Notes under the pieces: model-generated
Database searches by the model: none
What the model was told of the DNA's origin: nothing
The model's input: the letters and a program-made list of their open reading frames with translations, nothing else
Source: Cohnella sp. GbtcB17
GTDB taxonomy: Bacteria > Bacillota > Bacilli > Paenibacillales > Paenibacillaceae
Reading direction: 5' to 3'
DNA length: 64,000 nt
Assembly (NCBI RefSeq): GCF_019091135.1
Contig: NZ_JAGXJW010000002.1
Span: 1 to 64,000, forward strand
Shown here: positions 7,549-16,650 of the stretch, one piece after another
How the letters are laid out: every line of letters starts with the position of its first letter
How positions within the stretch are numbered: position 1 is the first letter of the stretch
Made by a program: the position numbers and the translations under genes

Positions 7549-8986
7549 CGCTATTGAATCTCCTTGTTTTCGGAATTTGAAGGACGATCGTCGTACCTTC
7601 GGGTCCACTCGCGATGTCCATGACATCTTCGATGCCGTAAAAAAGGCGGAGCCGTCTGACGACATTGCTGAAGCCGATGCCGGTCGAATGTCCCTCCGTC
7701 TCCATGGGGCGCTCTTCGAGAATTTGCCTCACCTTGTCCTCGGACATGCCCGTCCCGTCGTCGGCGATCTCGATTCTCACCCGCTCCTCGCCGTCCGCCA
7801 CGCGGAAACGGATCGTGCCGCCCTCCTCGCTAGGCTCGACGGCATGGATGACAGCGTTTTCGACGATCGGCTGCAGCGTGAGGCCCGGGAGCTGAACGTG
7901 CAGGCACGACTCGTCGATGTCCGCCTCGAACCGAAGACGATCGGTAAACCTGGCCTTCTGAATCTCCATGTACTGGTGCAGTACCTTGACCTCGTCATAC
8001 AAGGTCACGGACCGGTCAAGCCGCTTCAGATTGTACCGGAGCAGGCCCGCGACGCTCGCGAGCAGGTCGCTCGTCTCCTCCGAGCCCTCGAGATAGGCCT
8101 TCTTGGACAGCGTATCGAGCGTGTTGAACAGGAAATGCGGGTTGATCTGGCTCTGCAGGCTGCGCAGTTGGCTCTCCTGCAGGAGCAGCTTGTTCTGCTG
8201 AAGCTCGTGCTCGAGCTGCGCTTTCTGCTGAATTTCCGAGATCAGGTTGTTGATATTGACGCGCATCCGCTCGAACATCTTGGCCAGGAAGGAGATCTCG
8301 TCGTTGGATTTGACCTCGACCTTCAGGTCGAACCGTCCGCGCGACAGCTCCCTGGCCGCTTGCGTGAGCTTCTGGATCGGACGCGTGATGCTCAGGGAAA
8401 ATCCGTACGTGAACAGCAGCATAAGCACCGTGATCGTGAGCAGCAGCCAGACGCCCAGCTTCTTGAGCTCGGCCGATTGCTCGATGATGCCGCGGTAGAA
8501 CTGGTCATACGTTTTGAGCTCGGTGTCGATCAAGGTGAGCGTCATCTCGGAGATGTACCTGGAGACGCGCGTCGCTTCGAGAAAAGCGTTCGCCGAATCC
8601 TCGGACTCCTTCTCGGATTGAAAGAGCAGCGAGCGGTCCACCGTCTCGAGCAGGCTGTCGATCAGGTTCATGTAGTTGGTAATCGCAAAGTCGTTGTCCG
8701 CGTTCCGGAGATTGATGACGCCTAGCCTCGCTCTGCGCAGCTCTTCCTTGCTTCGGTCGAGCAGGCCCTGATTGGCGATCGTCGGCTCCAGCCGGTAGTT
8801 GTTGAGCGCGGCGATCGTCTGCTGACTCGCGGTCGTCACCTCGTTCATGCGCAGGTATCGCTGCAAAATGTCATTGTACTGCTCCTGCGTCTTCTGGTTG
8901 TAATACGTCAGCGTTATCCAGATCGCGACCATGATAAAAAGGACGATGGCGACGAGCGCCCAGATCTTGCGCTGAATGCTCGTCAT
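7541..8986 (-). CDS. lytS: LytS/YesM-type sensor histidine kinase
   Basis: Membrane sensor kinase of 481 residues. One helix lies at about 9-27, an extracellular helical domain at 28-176, a second helix at 178-198, then a HAMP segment starting TRPIQKLTQAARELSRG, a coiled region, the His_kinase motif SQINPHFLFNTLD with phospho-acceptor His284, and a HATPase domain (ENAVIHAV N-box, ADDGTGM, STGIGFSNV). The start ATG at 8984-8986 overlaps the stop of the binding-protein gene (ATGA) and has GAAGGAGG at a good distance. Coupling to a membrane-anchored sugar-binding protein upstream and a YesN regulator downstream matches the three-component xylose-sensing arrangement. The extracellular domain probably docks that binding protein. 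Confidence 0.92.
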   Translation of the reverse strand: MTSIQRKIWALVAIVLFIMVAIWITLTYYNQKTQEQYNDILQRYLRMNEVTTASQQTIAALNNYRLEPTIANQGLLDRSKEELRRARLGVINLRNADNDFAITNYMNLIDSLLETVDRSLLFQSEKESEDSANAFLEATRVSRYISEMTLTLIDTELKTYDQFYRGIIEQSAELKKLGVWLLLTITVLMLLFTYGFSLSITRPIQKLTQAARELSRGRFDLKVEVKSNDEISFLAKMFERMRVNINNLISEIQQKAQLEHELQQNKLLLQESQLRSLQSQINPHFLFNTLDTLSKKAYLEGSEETSDLLASVAGLLRYNLKRLDRSVTLYDEVKVLHQYMEIQKARFTDRLRFEADIDESCLHVQLPGLTLQPIVENAVIHAVEPSEEGGTIRFRVADGEERVRIEIADDGTGMSEDKVRQILEERPMETEGHSTGIGFSNVVRRLRLFYGIEDVMDIASGPEGTTIVLQIPKTRRFNSDD

Positions 8987-9960
8987 GGCGCCTCCTTCAG
9001 CTTGAGCATCCGGATATCGGTCAGGTAGCCGTCGGTATTCAGCGGCATGACCTCCCCGCTCAGCCATTTAACCATCAGGTTCACGCTCATCCTTCCCATC
9101 TTGTCCGGCGACTGCTCGAGTACGCCGTCGAGCTTGCCCGCCTTGAGCAGGTCCAGGCTGTCCGAGCTGTCGTCGAACGTGTAAATGTCGTACGGCCCCA
9201 CCTGCGAGCGTCTGCCGATTTCCTGAATCATCGCGTCGGCAATACTGGCGTTCACGGCGATAAAGGCTTGGACGTCCGGCAGCTTGTTCATCATATCCTG
9301 CGTCGTGGCGATCACCTGCTCGCGCGTCTCCCCTGTTTGCGCGTAGGCCCTCTTGACGCCGGGATAGCTTTTAAGCACGTCGTCGATGCCCTGAATGCGC
9401 TGCCGCTGGTAATATTCCTGCCGATCGTCGCCCATCAGGATGACGGTGCCCGACGTGCCCATGTCCGCGATAAGCTGCCTGGCGATCATCTGTCCGGCCG
9501 CGAACTGATCGGAGCCGACATACGTTCGCCGGAGACTCTCGGCCATCGGCACGTCGCTTCCGACCGTAATGACGGGGATGCCGTAAAAGGCCGCTTTAAC
9601 CTTCGTCAAATTTTTAAACGCTTCCGTATCGAGTCCCTGCAGGATAATCCCGTCCACCTTGGAAGCGATGGCGATCTCGAGCTTCTTCAGAAAATCGTCC
9701 TGGTCTTTGTTGTAGCTGCCCCATATCTCGATGCCGGCGCCGCTCGCCTTCGCCTCCGCCTTCGCGCCCGCTGCGACCTCGTTCCAGAACGGCGTATCCA
9801 GCTCCTGCGTGATGAGGACGAGGCGGTAGCGGGGCTCCTGCTCCGCCCGCGTCTGCGGAAGCTCCCCGTCGGAACGGAATACCCGGTCTGCCGACCGAAC
9901 CGTAAAGTATAAGAGAATGGCGCACAGGACGCCGATCAGAACAAGCAACGGTTTGCGCAA
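8983..9960 (-). CDS. Membrane-anchored sugar sensor, XylFII-like
   Basis: Sugar-binding protein of 325 residues. The N-terminus has one hydrophobic segment (LLVLIGVLCAILLYFTV, about residues 4-20) and no lipobox, so it is probably held in the membrane by an uncleaved anchor. The rest is a Peripla_BP_4 fold (LVLITQELDTPFWNEVAAGA, IILQGLDTEAF, ITVGSDVPMAES, YVGSDQFAAGQ, YTFDDSSDSLDLL). The start is TTG at 9958-9960 with ACGGAGTC upstream. It leads an overlapping operon with the kinase and regulator, then xylF. This order matches the known XylFII-LytS/YesN system, where the binding protein is a sensor, not a transport subunit. The xylose specificity is inferred from context. Confidence 0.85.
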   Translation of the reverse strand: MRKPLLVLIGVLCAILLYFTVRSADRVFRSDGELPQTRAEQEPRYRLVLITQELDTPFWNEVAAGAKAEAKASGAGIEIWGSYNKDQDDFLKKLEIAIASKVDGIILQGLDTEAFKNLTKVKAAFYGIPVITVGSDVPMAESLRRTYVGSDQFAAGQMIARQLIADMGTSGTVILMGDDRQEYYQRQRIQGIDDVLKSYPGVKRAYAQTGETREQVIATTQDMMNKLPDVQAFIAVNASIADAMIQEIGRRSQVGPYDIYTFDDSSDSLDLLKAGKLDGVLEQSPDKMGRMSVNLMVKWLSGEVMPLNTDGYLTDIRMLKLKEAP

Positions 9961-10095
9961 GCGAATGACTCCGTTTCCATTTGGACTAGCTACATCATAG
10001 CAGAGGCGAACGGAAGATCAAACGCGAAGATTCCCGGCAGCCGGCCGCTGCCCGTTCCCGCGCGTCGTCCGCCTCCCGAACCGCAAAACAAGAAA

Positions 10096-10124
10096 CCCGG
10101 CCGTCTGAGAATCAGACGGCCGGG
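10096..10124 (-). terminator. Terminator of the telA operon
   Basis: CCCGGCCGTCTGA and TCAGACGGCCGGG form a perfect 13-bp stem with a 3-base loop. On the minus strand it is followed by TTTCTTGTTTT. It ends the transcript from the TelA gene. Confidence 0.9.
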
Positions 10125-10164
10125 CCGGCTTATGATGGATGGTTGAATCCAAGTAGAGCGACGA

Positions 10165-11304
10165 TTATAACCCCAGCTTGTTGCCCCGCTCGAGCCGCTG
10201 GATTTGCTTTTCCCCGGTATCCGCCAGCTCGCGGAACTGGTTGATCGTCTCGCGCATCTTCGGCAGCGCCTCCTGCTTGAATGCGCTGATCGAATCGAGC
10301 GCGGACAGCACGTCGGTGAACGCCTGCTTCATCGTATCGACGGAAATGTTCGCCTCAAGCGCTTGCTTGTGGATCGCGGCGCCCTGGTCCTTGAGCATGC
10401 GGGACGTGCCGGCGATCAGCTCGTTTGTCGTCTGGTTGAGCAGCTCGATCTTTTTCAGCACGATCTTCTGGTTGTACAGCGCGCTTGCGACGGTGACGGC
10501 GATCTTGAGTGCGGACACGGTGACGTTCTTGGCGCGGTCGACGCCGCGAATGAGCTCCTTGTTGTTCCGCACGACGACCTCGATCGCCATGATGCCCTGC
10601 TGGTTGACGACCTGCATCTGCTGCAGATCCATCAGGCGCTGGCGAAGCGGGAACATGACCTCCTCCGTGATAAAGCGGATCTTCTCGGGATCCTCACCCC
10701 GTACCTTAGCCGCTTCGACCTGCTGTTCGATCGACGCGTCCATCAGCGTGCCGAGCTCGATTTCCTTTTGCAGCTTCTTGGTCAAGTCGCGCAGCGTCTG
10801 CTGCTCGATCTCGAGCGTCGTATTGTCGTTCTTGAGCGTCGTCTTGCCCTTGTCGAGGGAGACGATGATGTCCGCGATGACGGCATCCGCCTTCTCGTAC
10901 CGCGCGAAGTAGGCGCGCAGCGGATTGAACAGCTTGCCGAGCAGTCCGTGCTTGGCGAAGTCGACGGCGCTCGGGTCGAGATCCTTGAGCTGAATGTTCA
11001 GCTCTGAGAGCCCTTTGGCGACCTGGCCGCCGTCGTCTCCCGTCTTCGACAGGTTGCCGACCGTAATTTGCAGCAGCTGGTTTTTCTCGGACGAAGACCG
11101 CATCGTGTTCATGCCGAACGTATCGATCGACTGCAGAATCCCTTTGCGGTTGTCAAGCGACTCGAGGTCGAGCGACATGATCGCGTTCACGTTGTTGTCC
11201 GCCAGCTCCTTGAGCTTGGCGACTTCCTCGGGGACGGGCTTGACCTCCTCTTCGATCGCGACCTTGATCTCTTCCTGGCTTGGGACTTCCATCGAAAATG
11301 ACAT
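10165..11304 (-). CDS. telA: TelA/YceH family toxic-anion-resistance protein
   Basis: Soluble, almost wholly helical protein of 379 residues, the usual size of the TelA family (tellurite and other toxic-anion resistance). Family features include DLESLDNRKGILQSIDTFG near the N-terminus, YFARYEKADAVIADIIVSL in the centre, and a long C-terminal helical part with a short hydrophobic stretch. GGAGAGGTGG precedes the ATG. It is the last gene of a three-gene set with the VWA fusion (29 bases upstream) and the XpaC-like membrane protein. In Bacillus, xpaC and telA homologues are also neighbours. The biochemical role of TelA is not settled; envelope stress is the usual inference. Confidence 0.9.
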   Translation of the reverse strand: MSFSMEVPSQEEIKVAIEEEVKPVPEEVAKLKELADNNVNAIMSLDLESLDNRKGILQSIDTFGMNTMRSSSEKNQLLQITVGNLSKTGDDGGQVAKGLSELNIQLKDLDPSAVDFAKHGLLGKLFNPLRAYFARYEKADAVIADIIVSLDKGKTTLKNDNTTLEIEQQTLRDLTKKLQKEIELGTLMDASIEQQVEAAKVRGEDPEKIRFITEEVMFPLRQRLMDLQQMQVVNQQGIMAIEVVVRNNKELIRGVDRAKNVTVSALKIAVTVASALYNQKIVLKKIELLNQTTNELIAGTSRMLKDQGAAIHKQALEANISVDTMKQAFTDVLSALDSISAFKQEALPKMRETINQFRELADTGEKQIQRLERGNKLGL

Positions 11305-11333
11305 CTCGCGTCCACCTCTCCTATGGCCTAAAG

Positions 11334-13022
11334 TTACAATTGAACGTTAAACAGGTTGCCGAGCTTGTAGACGACATCGTCCGTGTCCGCGTTGATGCTG
11401 GCGGCTTCGTTGATGCTCGAAATATTTTGCAGCGCCTTGATGTCTGCGTTGTAGCCGATCGTGTAGATCGGAACCTTGTAGCTCTCGATGAGGCCCTGGA
11501 CTTCCTTGAGCTTGAGGCCGACGTTCGTCTCGCCGTCGCTCAGGACGAAGATCAGCGGCTTGACGTTCGGCGTGGCCGCCATGTAGTCCTGCAGCATCTT
11601 GAGCGCGACGACGACGCCGTCGAACGTCGCCGTACTGCCGCCCGCCTGCAGGCCATCGACCGCGCCGACGAACATCGACTGCTGGTTCGTGTCGTACTTG
11701 CCGATCGGCAGGTTGATCGTGACGGCGCTGGAATACGAGACGAGACCGATGCTGTTGTCGCGGCCGAGGTATTTCTGTCCCTTGAGCAGCGACTCCTTCA
11801 GCCGGTTCAGCGGCTCGCCGTCCATGCTGCCGGAGACGTCGGCGACGAATACGGCGGCGATCGGCTTGGCGCCGTTTTTCTTTTCCTTCCACACCTTCTG
11901 CGCGGCGATCAGCGTGCTGCCGTCGACCGCGCCGACCGTCGGCTTGTAATCCTCCAGCTCGTTAAAGCCCTTGCTCTTGGCCGCGTCCTGATATTTGGCC
12001 TGCGCCGCGAACTCCGCGAATTTTTTGACGATCTCAAGCTTCGTGGCGGAAATGTTGCCGAGCGCGTACAGCGGGCTGTCGTGCCTCGCGCCAAACGGCG
12101 TGAACACGTAGCCGCCCTTCAGATCCGCCGCGTTGACGTAGGTCTGATACTCCAGCACGAATCCGTCGAGCGCGCCCGACTTGGCGGCGTCGCGCATTTG
12201 CAGCGTCGTGGAAGCGATGAACGGCACGTTCGCCTGGAAGTTCTCGAAGCCCTGTACCGCCTTGTCGCTAAGCAGGTTCGAGCCGTCGAACGTCTTCAGC
12301 GCACTGACGAGAAAGTTAAGTCCGGTCGAGCTGGCGAAAGGGTCCGTGTAGCCCATGGCGAATTCGCCTGCCGCGATCGCATCGGTAACGGTCTTCACGC
12401 TGATCGAGCCGTACTTCTGGATAAGCGCGTCGTTTTTGGCCTTGGAAATGACGATGCCCGGGACGTTGCCGACAAGGCGCTTGGCGACGAGCTGCGTTTT
12501 CACGCCCGCTGCCTTGACCATCTCGCCCCACAGCTCGTTGGACGGCGTGAAGGCGTCCGGCACGTACTTGCCGGAGCGGATATAGTCCGTCGCCGTGCCC
12601 GAAGCGATGTTGCGCAGCTTGACCGACACCGTCTTGCCGTTCACGCTGATATTCGCTTTGTTAAAATCGTTCACCACGTCCGTCAGCCATCCGTCGTTGC
12701 CCGTGCCCGACTTCTCCGTCGAGGAGAAAATCTCCGCGAAGTCAGAAGTTGTGCTGTCCGCCGTGATCGGAAACTTGGCGATGTCGGGTAGCGACGCGGC
12801 GACGTCGACCGGATCGAGGTCGATCTGACCCTTGACCGGCGTCTCCGTCGTGACGTCGATATTGCCGTATAGCTTGTTCAGCCGCTTGCCCGCGTCTTCC
12901 GTCGCCACCTGCTTGTCGGACTTGCCCCAGTTCGTGGACACGTTGACCCCGATGTAGACGATCGCGAACACGACGATCAGAATAATGCCGGTTACCCATA
13001 AAAACTTTTTGCCGCTCCTCAA
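11334..13022 (-). CDS. Membrane-anchored binding-protein/VWA fusion
   Basis: Protein of 562 residues. An N-terminal helix (about 7-26) anchors it outside the cell. Residues about 80-350 resemble a type II extracellular solute-binding fold (TEKSGTGNDGWLTDVVNDFN, VPDAFTPSNELWGEMV, TDPFASSTGLNFLVSAL). Residues about 385-555 are a von Willebrand factor A domain with intact MIDAS DVSGS (395-399), a GGSTATFDG threonine loop and VLSDGETN. The start is TTG with AAGGGG about 10 bases upstream; that site overlaps the end of the preceding gene, so translation is probably coupled. The fused VWA should bind a partner in a metal-dependent way. The ligand of the binding half is unknown. Confidence 0.85.
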   Translation of the reverse strand: MRSGKKFLWVTGIILIVVFAIVYIGVNVSTNWGKSDKQVATEDAGKRLNKLYGNIDVTTETPVKGQIDLDPVDVAASLPDIAKFPITADSTTSDFAEIFSSTEKSGTGNDGWLTDVVNDFNKANISVNGKTVSVKLRNIASGTATDYIRSGKYVPDAFTPSNELWGEMVKAAGVKTQLVAKRLVGNVPGIVISKAKNDALIQKYGSISVKTVTDAIAAGEFAMGYTDPFASSTGLNFLVSALKTFDGSNLLSDKAVQGFENFQANVPFIASTTLQMRDAAKSGALDGFVLEYQTYVNAADLKGGYVFTPFGARHDSPLYALGNISATKLEIVKKFAEFAAQAKYQDAAKSKGFNELEDYKPTVGAVDGSTLIAAQKVWKEKKNGAKPIAAVFVADVSGSMDGEPLNRLKESLLKGQKYLGRDNSIGLVSYSSAVTINLPIGKYDTNQQSMFVGAVDGLQAGGSTATFDGVVVALKMLQDYMAATPNVKPLIFVLSDGETNVGLKLKEVQGLIESYKVPIYTIGYNADIKALQNISSINEAASINADTDDVVYKLGNLFNVQL

Positions 13023-13036
13023 TGCGCTTGCACCCC

Positions 13037-13777
13037 TTACTGTTTATAGTACTTGGTTTGCTTAATCAGGGAGTCGATCTCCACCATGGCGGGCATCCGT
13101 TCGATGTCGCCCGGCTCGATGCTGTCCAGACGCGAGATCTCCAGCAGCAGCTTGTCGAGCTGCAAGAGCATCTCTTCGTTTGTGCCGATCGCGTGCTTGA
13201 TGTAGGCCATATATTCGTTGTAAAAATCGGTTTTCTCCTGGAGCAGCTTCGGCGAGTAGCGCGCAGACTTGCGCGTCATCACCCGCTCGTATTCGGCTTC
13301 GTCGAACACGCCGAGCCGATTGAGCACGCTCTTGATATTCAAATAGAATAGATTCTCCACTTCGTCGGCCACGCCGGAAAACTTGGAGAAGCTCATCTCG
13401 GCGGGATCGAATCGCTGATGGAGCACTTTAAGCAGCGTCGCCTTTTTCTTGTCCATGCGGTCCATCTGCTCCAGCGCCACCGCGATATCCTCCGCGAGCG
13501 CGCGGACCTTGCCGTACTGCGCCAGCGCGCCCGCATAGTCCTCCCGGGTCTTGATCGGCTTGGACGCGGCCAGTACGATCGACGATCGGTAGAGCCAATT
13601 GTAGCTGCCGTAAATGATCGCAATGGCGCTGGCAGCCAGCAGCGTCACGCCCAGCGCCGTCTCGAACGCGCCGCCGCCGATCGTCAGACCGACAAAGGCG
13701 GGCGACAGCGCGACAATATTCACGAGGGCCGCGCCGACCACGACCCCCAGCATTTTCAAATAATTCTTGGCGACCAA
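13037..13777 (-). CDS. XpaC-like membrane protein
   Basis: Protein of 246 residues with two hydrophobic helices near the N-terminus (VVVGAALVNIVALSPAFVGL and the following GVTLLAASAIAIIYGSYNWL), then a charged helical cytoplasmic part (DYAGALAQYGKVRALAEDIA, FDPAEMSFSKFSGVADEVEN). It resembles the XpaC (5-bromo-4-chloroindolyl phosphate hydrolysis) family, partners of TelA. The only start with a ribosome site is TTG at 13775-13777, preceded by GAAGGGG. It leads the XpaC-VWA-TelA operon. The family name comes from an indirect phenotype, so no enzyme activity is implied. Confidence 0.7.
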   Translation of the reverse strand: MVAKNYLKMLGVVVGAALVNIVALSPAFVGLTIGGGAFETALGVTLLAASAIAIIYGSYNWLYRSSIVLAASKPIKTREDYAGALAQYGKVRALAEDIAVALEQMDRMDKKKATLLKVLHQRFDPAEMSFSKFSGVADEVENLFYLNIKSVLNRLGVFDEAEYERVMTRKSARYSPKLLQEKTDFYNEYMAYIKHAIGTNEEMLLQLDKLLLEISRLDSIEPGDIERMPAMVEIDSLIKQTKYYKQ

Positions 13778-14057
13778 CGCTCGTAGCCCCTTCCCTCGGT
13801 GTATGAATGTCCGGTCCGTTCGCGCTAGCTATGCTATGAATATGCGATCGATCGGGCGCTCAGTTCATGTAATTAAATAGTACCATATAATGCTAGGGTT
13901 CGAGGGTTATTAACAAAATAACCGTCTAAACGGCCGCAGCCGACAGCGCGGCGGCGACGCCGCCTTAGCTGCCTTTGCTGCCTTATAGGGGGAATACGTA
14001 ATAGCGGCGGAAGAAGTTACTCTATTTTTTGGCGCTGCGTCGTGCCGCGCACTGCGT

Positions 14058-15866
14058 TCAGTCCTTGGCCCTTAGCGCGCGACCGCAACGGGCGCAGTAG
14101 CGCGTCTCCCGAGGGGAGACGGTGCCACAGCCGTCGCAGCGAAGCTCGCCGGGCGCCTCCCCCACGGCGTCGACGTGCCGCACCGACTCCTGGACATATG
14201 GATTCAGCGCGGCAAATGCGCGGTATTCTTCTCTGCGGCCCGTGCGGATAAGCCAGTAGAGAAGACCGATGCCTGCGCCTCCGACCGCGGCCATCATCCC
14301 CACCTTCGCGAGACCGCCTGCGAATCGCAGATCCCAAAGCGCATGCAGCGCGACGACAGCCGCCAGCAAAAGGACCGCGATCCAAGGCCGCATGCGCAGT
14401 CTTGCCCCTGCGCCTGTGCCGGAAGCGCGCGCCGACGCGATCCAGATGCCCGCGGCGGCGATCGCCGTCCAAGTGCCGTGACCGAAAGGCGACAGCAGCG
14501 CGCGGATCCAGAGCACGGACAGCATGCCCGCGGATGAGGCTTCGCCGAGATGGGACCAGCCGTAGATGACGCTCTCAATCGCCGCGAACCCCATGCCCGC
14601 CGCCGCGCCGAAGACGACTGCATCCATCAGGAAGCGCATCTGCTTCGTGCGAAGCAGCGCCAGACAGACGAGCAGCTTGGCTCCTTCTTCGATGACGGAC
14701 ACCGTCAAGGGCACCCTGAAGTGCGTGAAGTCTCCCTGACCGGCGCCGAAGAGCGACACATGCTCCAGATACCAGGCCAACGGTACGGCGACGACAGCGG
14801 AGGACAGGAAAATCAAGCCGAGTCGAAGGCTGCTGAACCCCAGCAGCTGGTGCCCCCGGATGTAGGAGACAAACGTCACGGGACCTACGAAGCCGCCGAC
14901 GATCAGCGTGACGAAGCTCAGCCAGTCGCTGCGCACGATCAAGGCGAGCACTGTTAACAGGACAAAGCCTCCGCCGAGCCACAGCAGCGCATCCACCCAG
15001 CGCTCCTTGGCCTTGGGGAGTGCGGGCTCGGGCGCGACGACCGGGGCTTCGACGCCCTCCGCCCGCGGCATCAGATGCGGCGCCCGGATGCGAAGCATCT
15101 CCATGAACTGCCGGCGCACCGGCGCGTAATAGTCCAATATGTATTGAAATTCGCTTTTGCCCATCACGAGCAGCTCGCCGTCTTCGGCGGCCGTCGCCGT
15201 CGCTTCGGCGGGCGTGCCGGACAGCAGTCCGATCTCTCCGAAAAAGTCGCCTTCCCGCAGCTGCGCTTTTCGCCGTCCCGACGCCCGAACTTCGACGCGC
15301 CCCGCGCTGATCATATAAAAGCGATCGGCCGCATCGCCTTCCCGAACGAGGATGTCGCCTTTCTTCATGGGAAGCACCGTCGTGATCTCCGCCAGTCCGC
15401 GGAGCTCGGCATCGGGGATATCCGACCAGATCGAGGCTTTGCGCAGCAATCGGTGAATCATGCGGATTCGGACGGTGAGCAGCAGGCTCTCGTGAAAAAG
15501 CGGACTGCGCTCGGCGAGCAGCTCAAACGAACGCCGGTCCAGCCGCAGCGCCTCGACGTCGCCGATCGCGGTCACCGTCGCGGTTCGACGCTCGCGGCGC
15601 AGCAGCCCGATCTCGCCGACGAGCGCACCGGGGCCAAGCTCGGCGAGCAGCAGCGTCTTGCCTACCAGATTGCGCGAGGATACCTGTACCGAACCGCGAC
15701 AGATAAAGTAGCAGTCCGTTCCCGTATCCCCCTCCACAAGCAGCGAACGGCCGTCCTCGAACGAGACAGGCTCGATCGAAGCGGCCGCGATGCGGAGCTC
15801 TGGGTCGGGTATGCCGCGCAGCAGGGCATGGTCGCCCAAAAACGCGATGATGTCTTCTCGATTCAT
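14058..15866 (-). CDS. Dual cyclic-nucleotide sensor fused to PrsW-type membrane protease and zinc ribbon
   Basis: Protein of 602 residues with an unusual layout. Two cNMP-binding domains (about 12-125 and 140-250; each has a GEIGLL phosphate-loop motif) come first. Seven or more membrane helices (about 292-540) carry the PrsW glutamic-protease signatures: EEGAK (393-397), FAAIES (427-432), HGTW (463-466) and HALWD (508-512). A C-terminal zinc ribbon has Cys577, Cys580, Cys591 and Cys594. B. subtilis PrsW does site-1 cleavage of the anti-sigma factor RsiW. Here two nucleotide- or ligand-sensing domains could gate the protease. It follows a single-pass coiled-coil protein by 35 bases, a possible partner or substrate. 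GGAAGAG precedes the ATG. Confidence 0.85.
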   Translation of the reverse strand: MNREDIIAFLGDHALLRGIPDPELRIAAASIEPVSFEDGRSLLVEGDTGTDCYFICRGSVQVSSRNLVGKTLLLAELGPGALVGEIGLLRRERRTATVTAIGDVEALRLDRRSFELLAERSPLFHESLLLTVRIRMIHRLLRKASIWSDIPDAELRGLAEITTVLPMKKGDILVREGDAADRFYMISAGRVEVRASGRRKAQLREGDFFGEIGLLSGTPAEATATAAEDGELLVMGKSEFQYILDYYAPVRRQFMEMLRIRAPHLMPRAEGVEAPVVAPEPALPKAKERWVDALLWLGGGFVLLTVLALIVRSDWLSFVTLIVGGFVGPVTFVSYIRGHQLLGFSSLRLGLIFLSSAVVAVPLAWYLEHVSLFGAGQGDFTHFRVPLTVSVIEEGAKLLVCLALLRTKQMRFLMDAVVFGAAAGMGFAAIESVIYGWSHLGEASSAGMLSVLWIRALLSPFGHGTWTAIAAAGIWIASARASGTGAGARLRMRPWIAVLLLAAVVALHALWDLRFAGGLAKVGMMAAVGGAGIGLLYWLIRTGRREEYRAFAALNPYVQESVRHVDAVGEAPGELRCDGCGTVSPRETRYCARCGRALRAKD

Positions 15867-15901
15867 GGCAGCTCTTCCGTTTCCGCGCGGGACCTGCCCG
15901 T

Positions 15902-16546
15902 TTATCTCATATTGCCGATGATGGAGCTGCGGGAGTCCTGCATCTTTTGAATGAAGTTCGACATGATGTCAAACGCCTCGTTGCGCTTGTTGGACAAGCT
16001 CTGGAGGCGCAGCATATCCATCTGCTGCGAGTTCGCAAGCGAGTCGATCTTGCCTTTGATCGATTGGATGAGTCCGTCAAGCTGCCCCTTCGTCGTCGGT
16101 AGAGGATCGGTCAGAGACGCGTTGTTAAGCGCGGTTTGGAGCTCCGCGGCATTCGCGCTCGAAGCGGCGTTCGACGGCACGGGCGTATCCGCTTTGGCGT
16201 CGCCGCCGAACGATCCGAGCAGCCGGTTCGCCGTGGCCAGCGCCTGATTCAACTTGGCGATTTGATCGTTCTTCGCCTGCACGGCATTGATCTGATCCTT
16301 CAGCTGCTGCTCCAGCAAGCTGGCGCGATTCGCCTGAACCGCATTTAACGCCGTCTCCAAATCCATGCCGCTCACGTCAATCGGTGTCACGCCGCCGACG
16401 CTGCCGATTGCGTTCTGCGTCGCGCCCTTGCCCAGCGCGTCGTTCACCGCGTCATATACCGAGTCGCTGTACATCAGCGCGCCTCCGCCAATGATGCCCG
16501 CCACGAATACGCCGGCCATCGTCAATGCTCTTTTTTTCGAACTCAA
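15902..16546 (-). CDS. Single-pass membrane protein with coiled coil, unknown
   Basis: Not a family I recognise, about 214 residues. It has a short basic N-terminus (SSKKRA), one membrane helix (LTMAGVFVAGIIGGGALMY), then an alanine/asparagine/glutamine-rich coiled coil (LETALNAVQANRASLLEQQL, AVQAKNDQIAKLNQALA), a low-complexity part and a C-terminal helix with KRNEAFDIMSNFIQKMQDSR. The start is TTG at 16544-16546, chosen because AGGGGGG lies 7 bases upstream; a more upstream TTG at 16564 has no site. It lies 35 bases before the cNMP/PrsW fusion, very likely in the same operon, so it may be its membrane partner or substrate (inference). Confidence 0.65.
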   Translation of the reverse strand: MSSKKRALTMAGVFVAGIIGGGALMYSDSVYDAVNDALGKGATQNAIGSVGGVTPIDVSGMDLETALNAVQANRASLLEQQLKDQINAVQAKNDQIAKLNQALATANRLLGSFGGDAKADTPVPSNAASSANAAELQTALNNASLTDPLPTTKGQLDGLIQSIKGKIDSLANSQQMDMLRLQSLSNKRNEAFDIMSNFIQKMQDSRSSIIGNMR

Positions 16547-16650
16547 CCCGAAGCCCCCCTGCAAAATAAAGCCGTTATTGCCAGTTTATTATGCGGGTAG
16601 AGGGGCGTCAATGAAAAATGAAGCGGCTCGGCGCGTGCCGAGACACCAGC

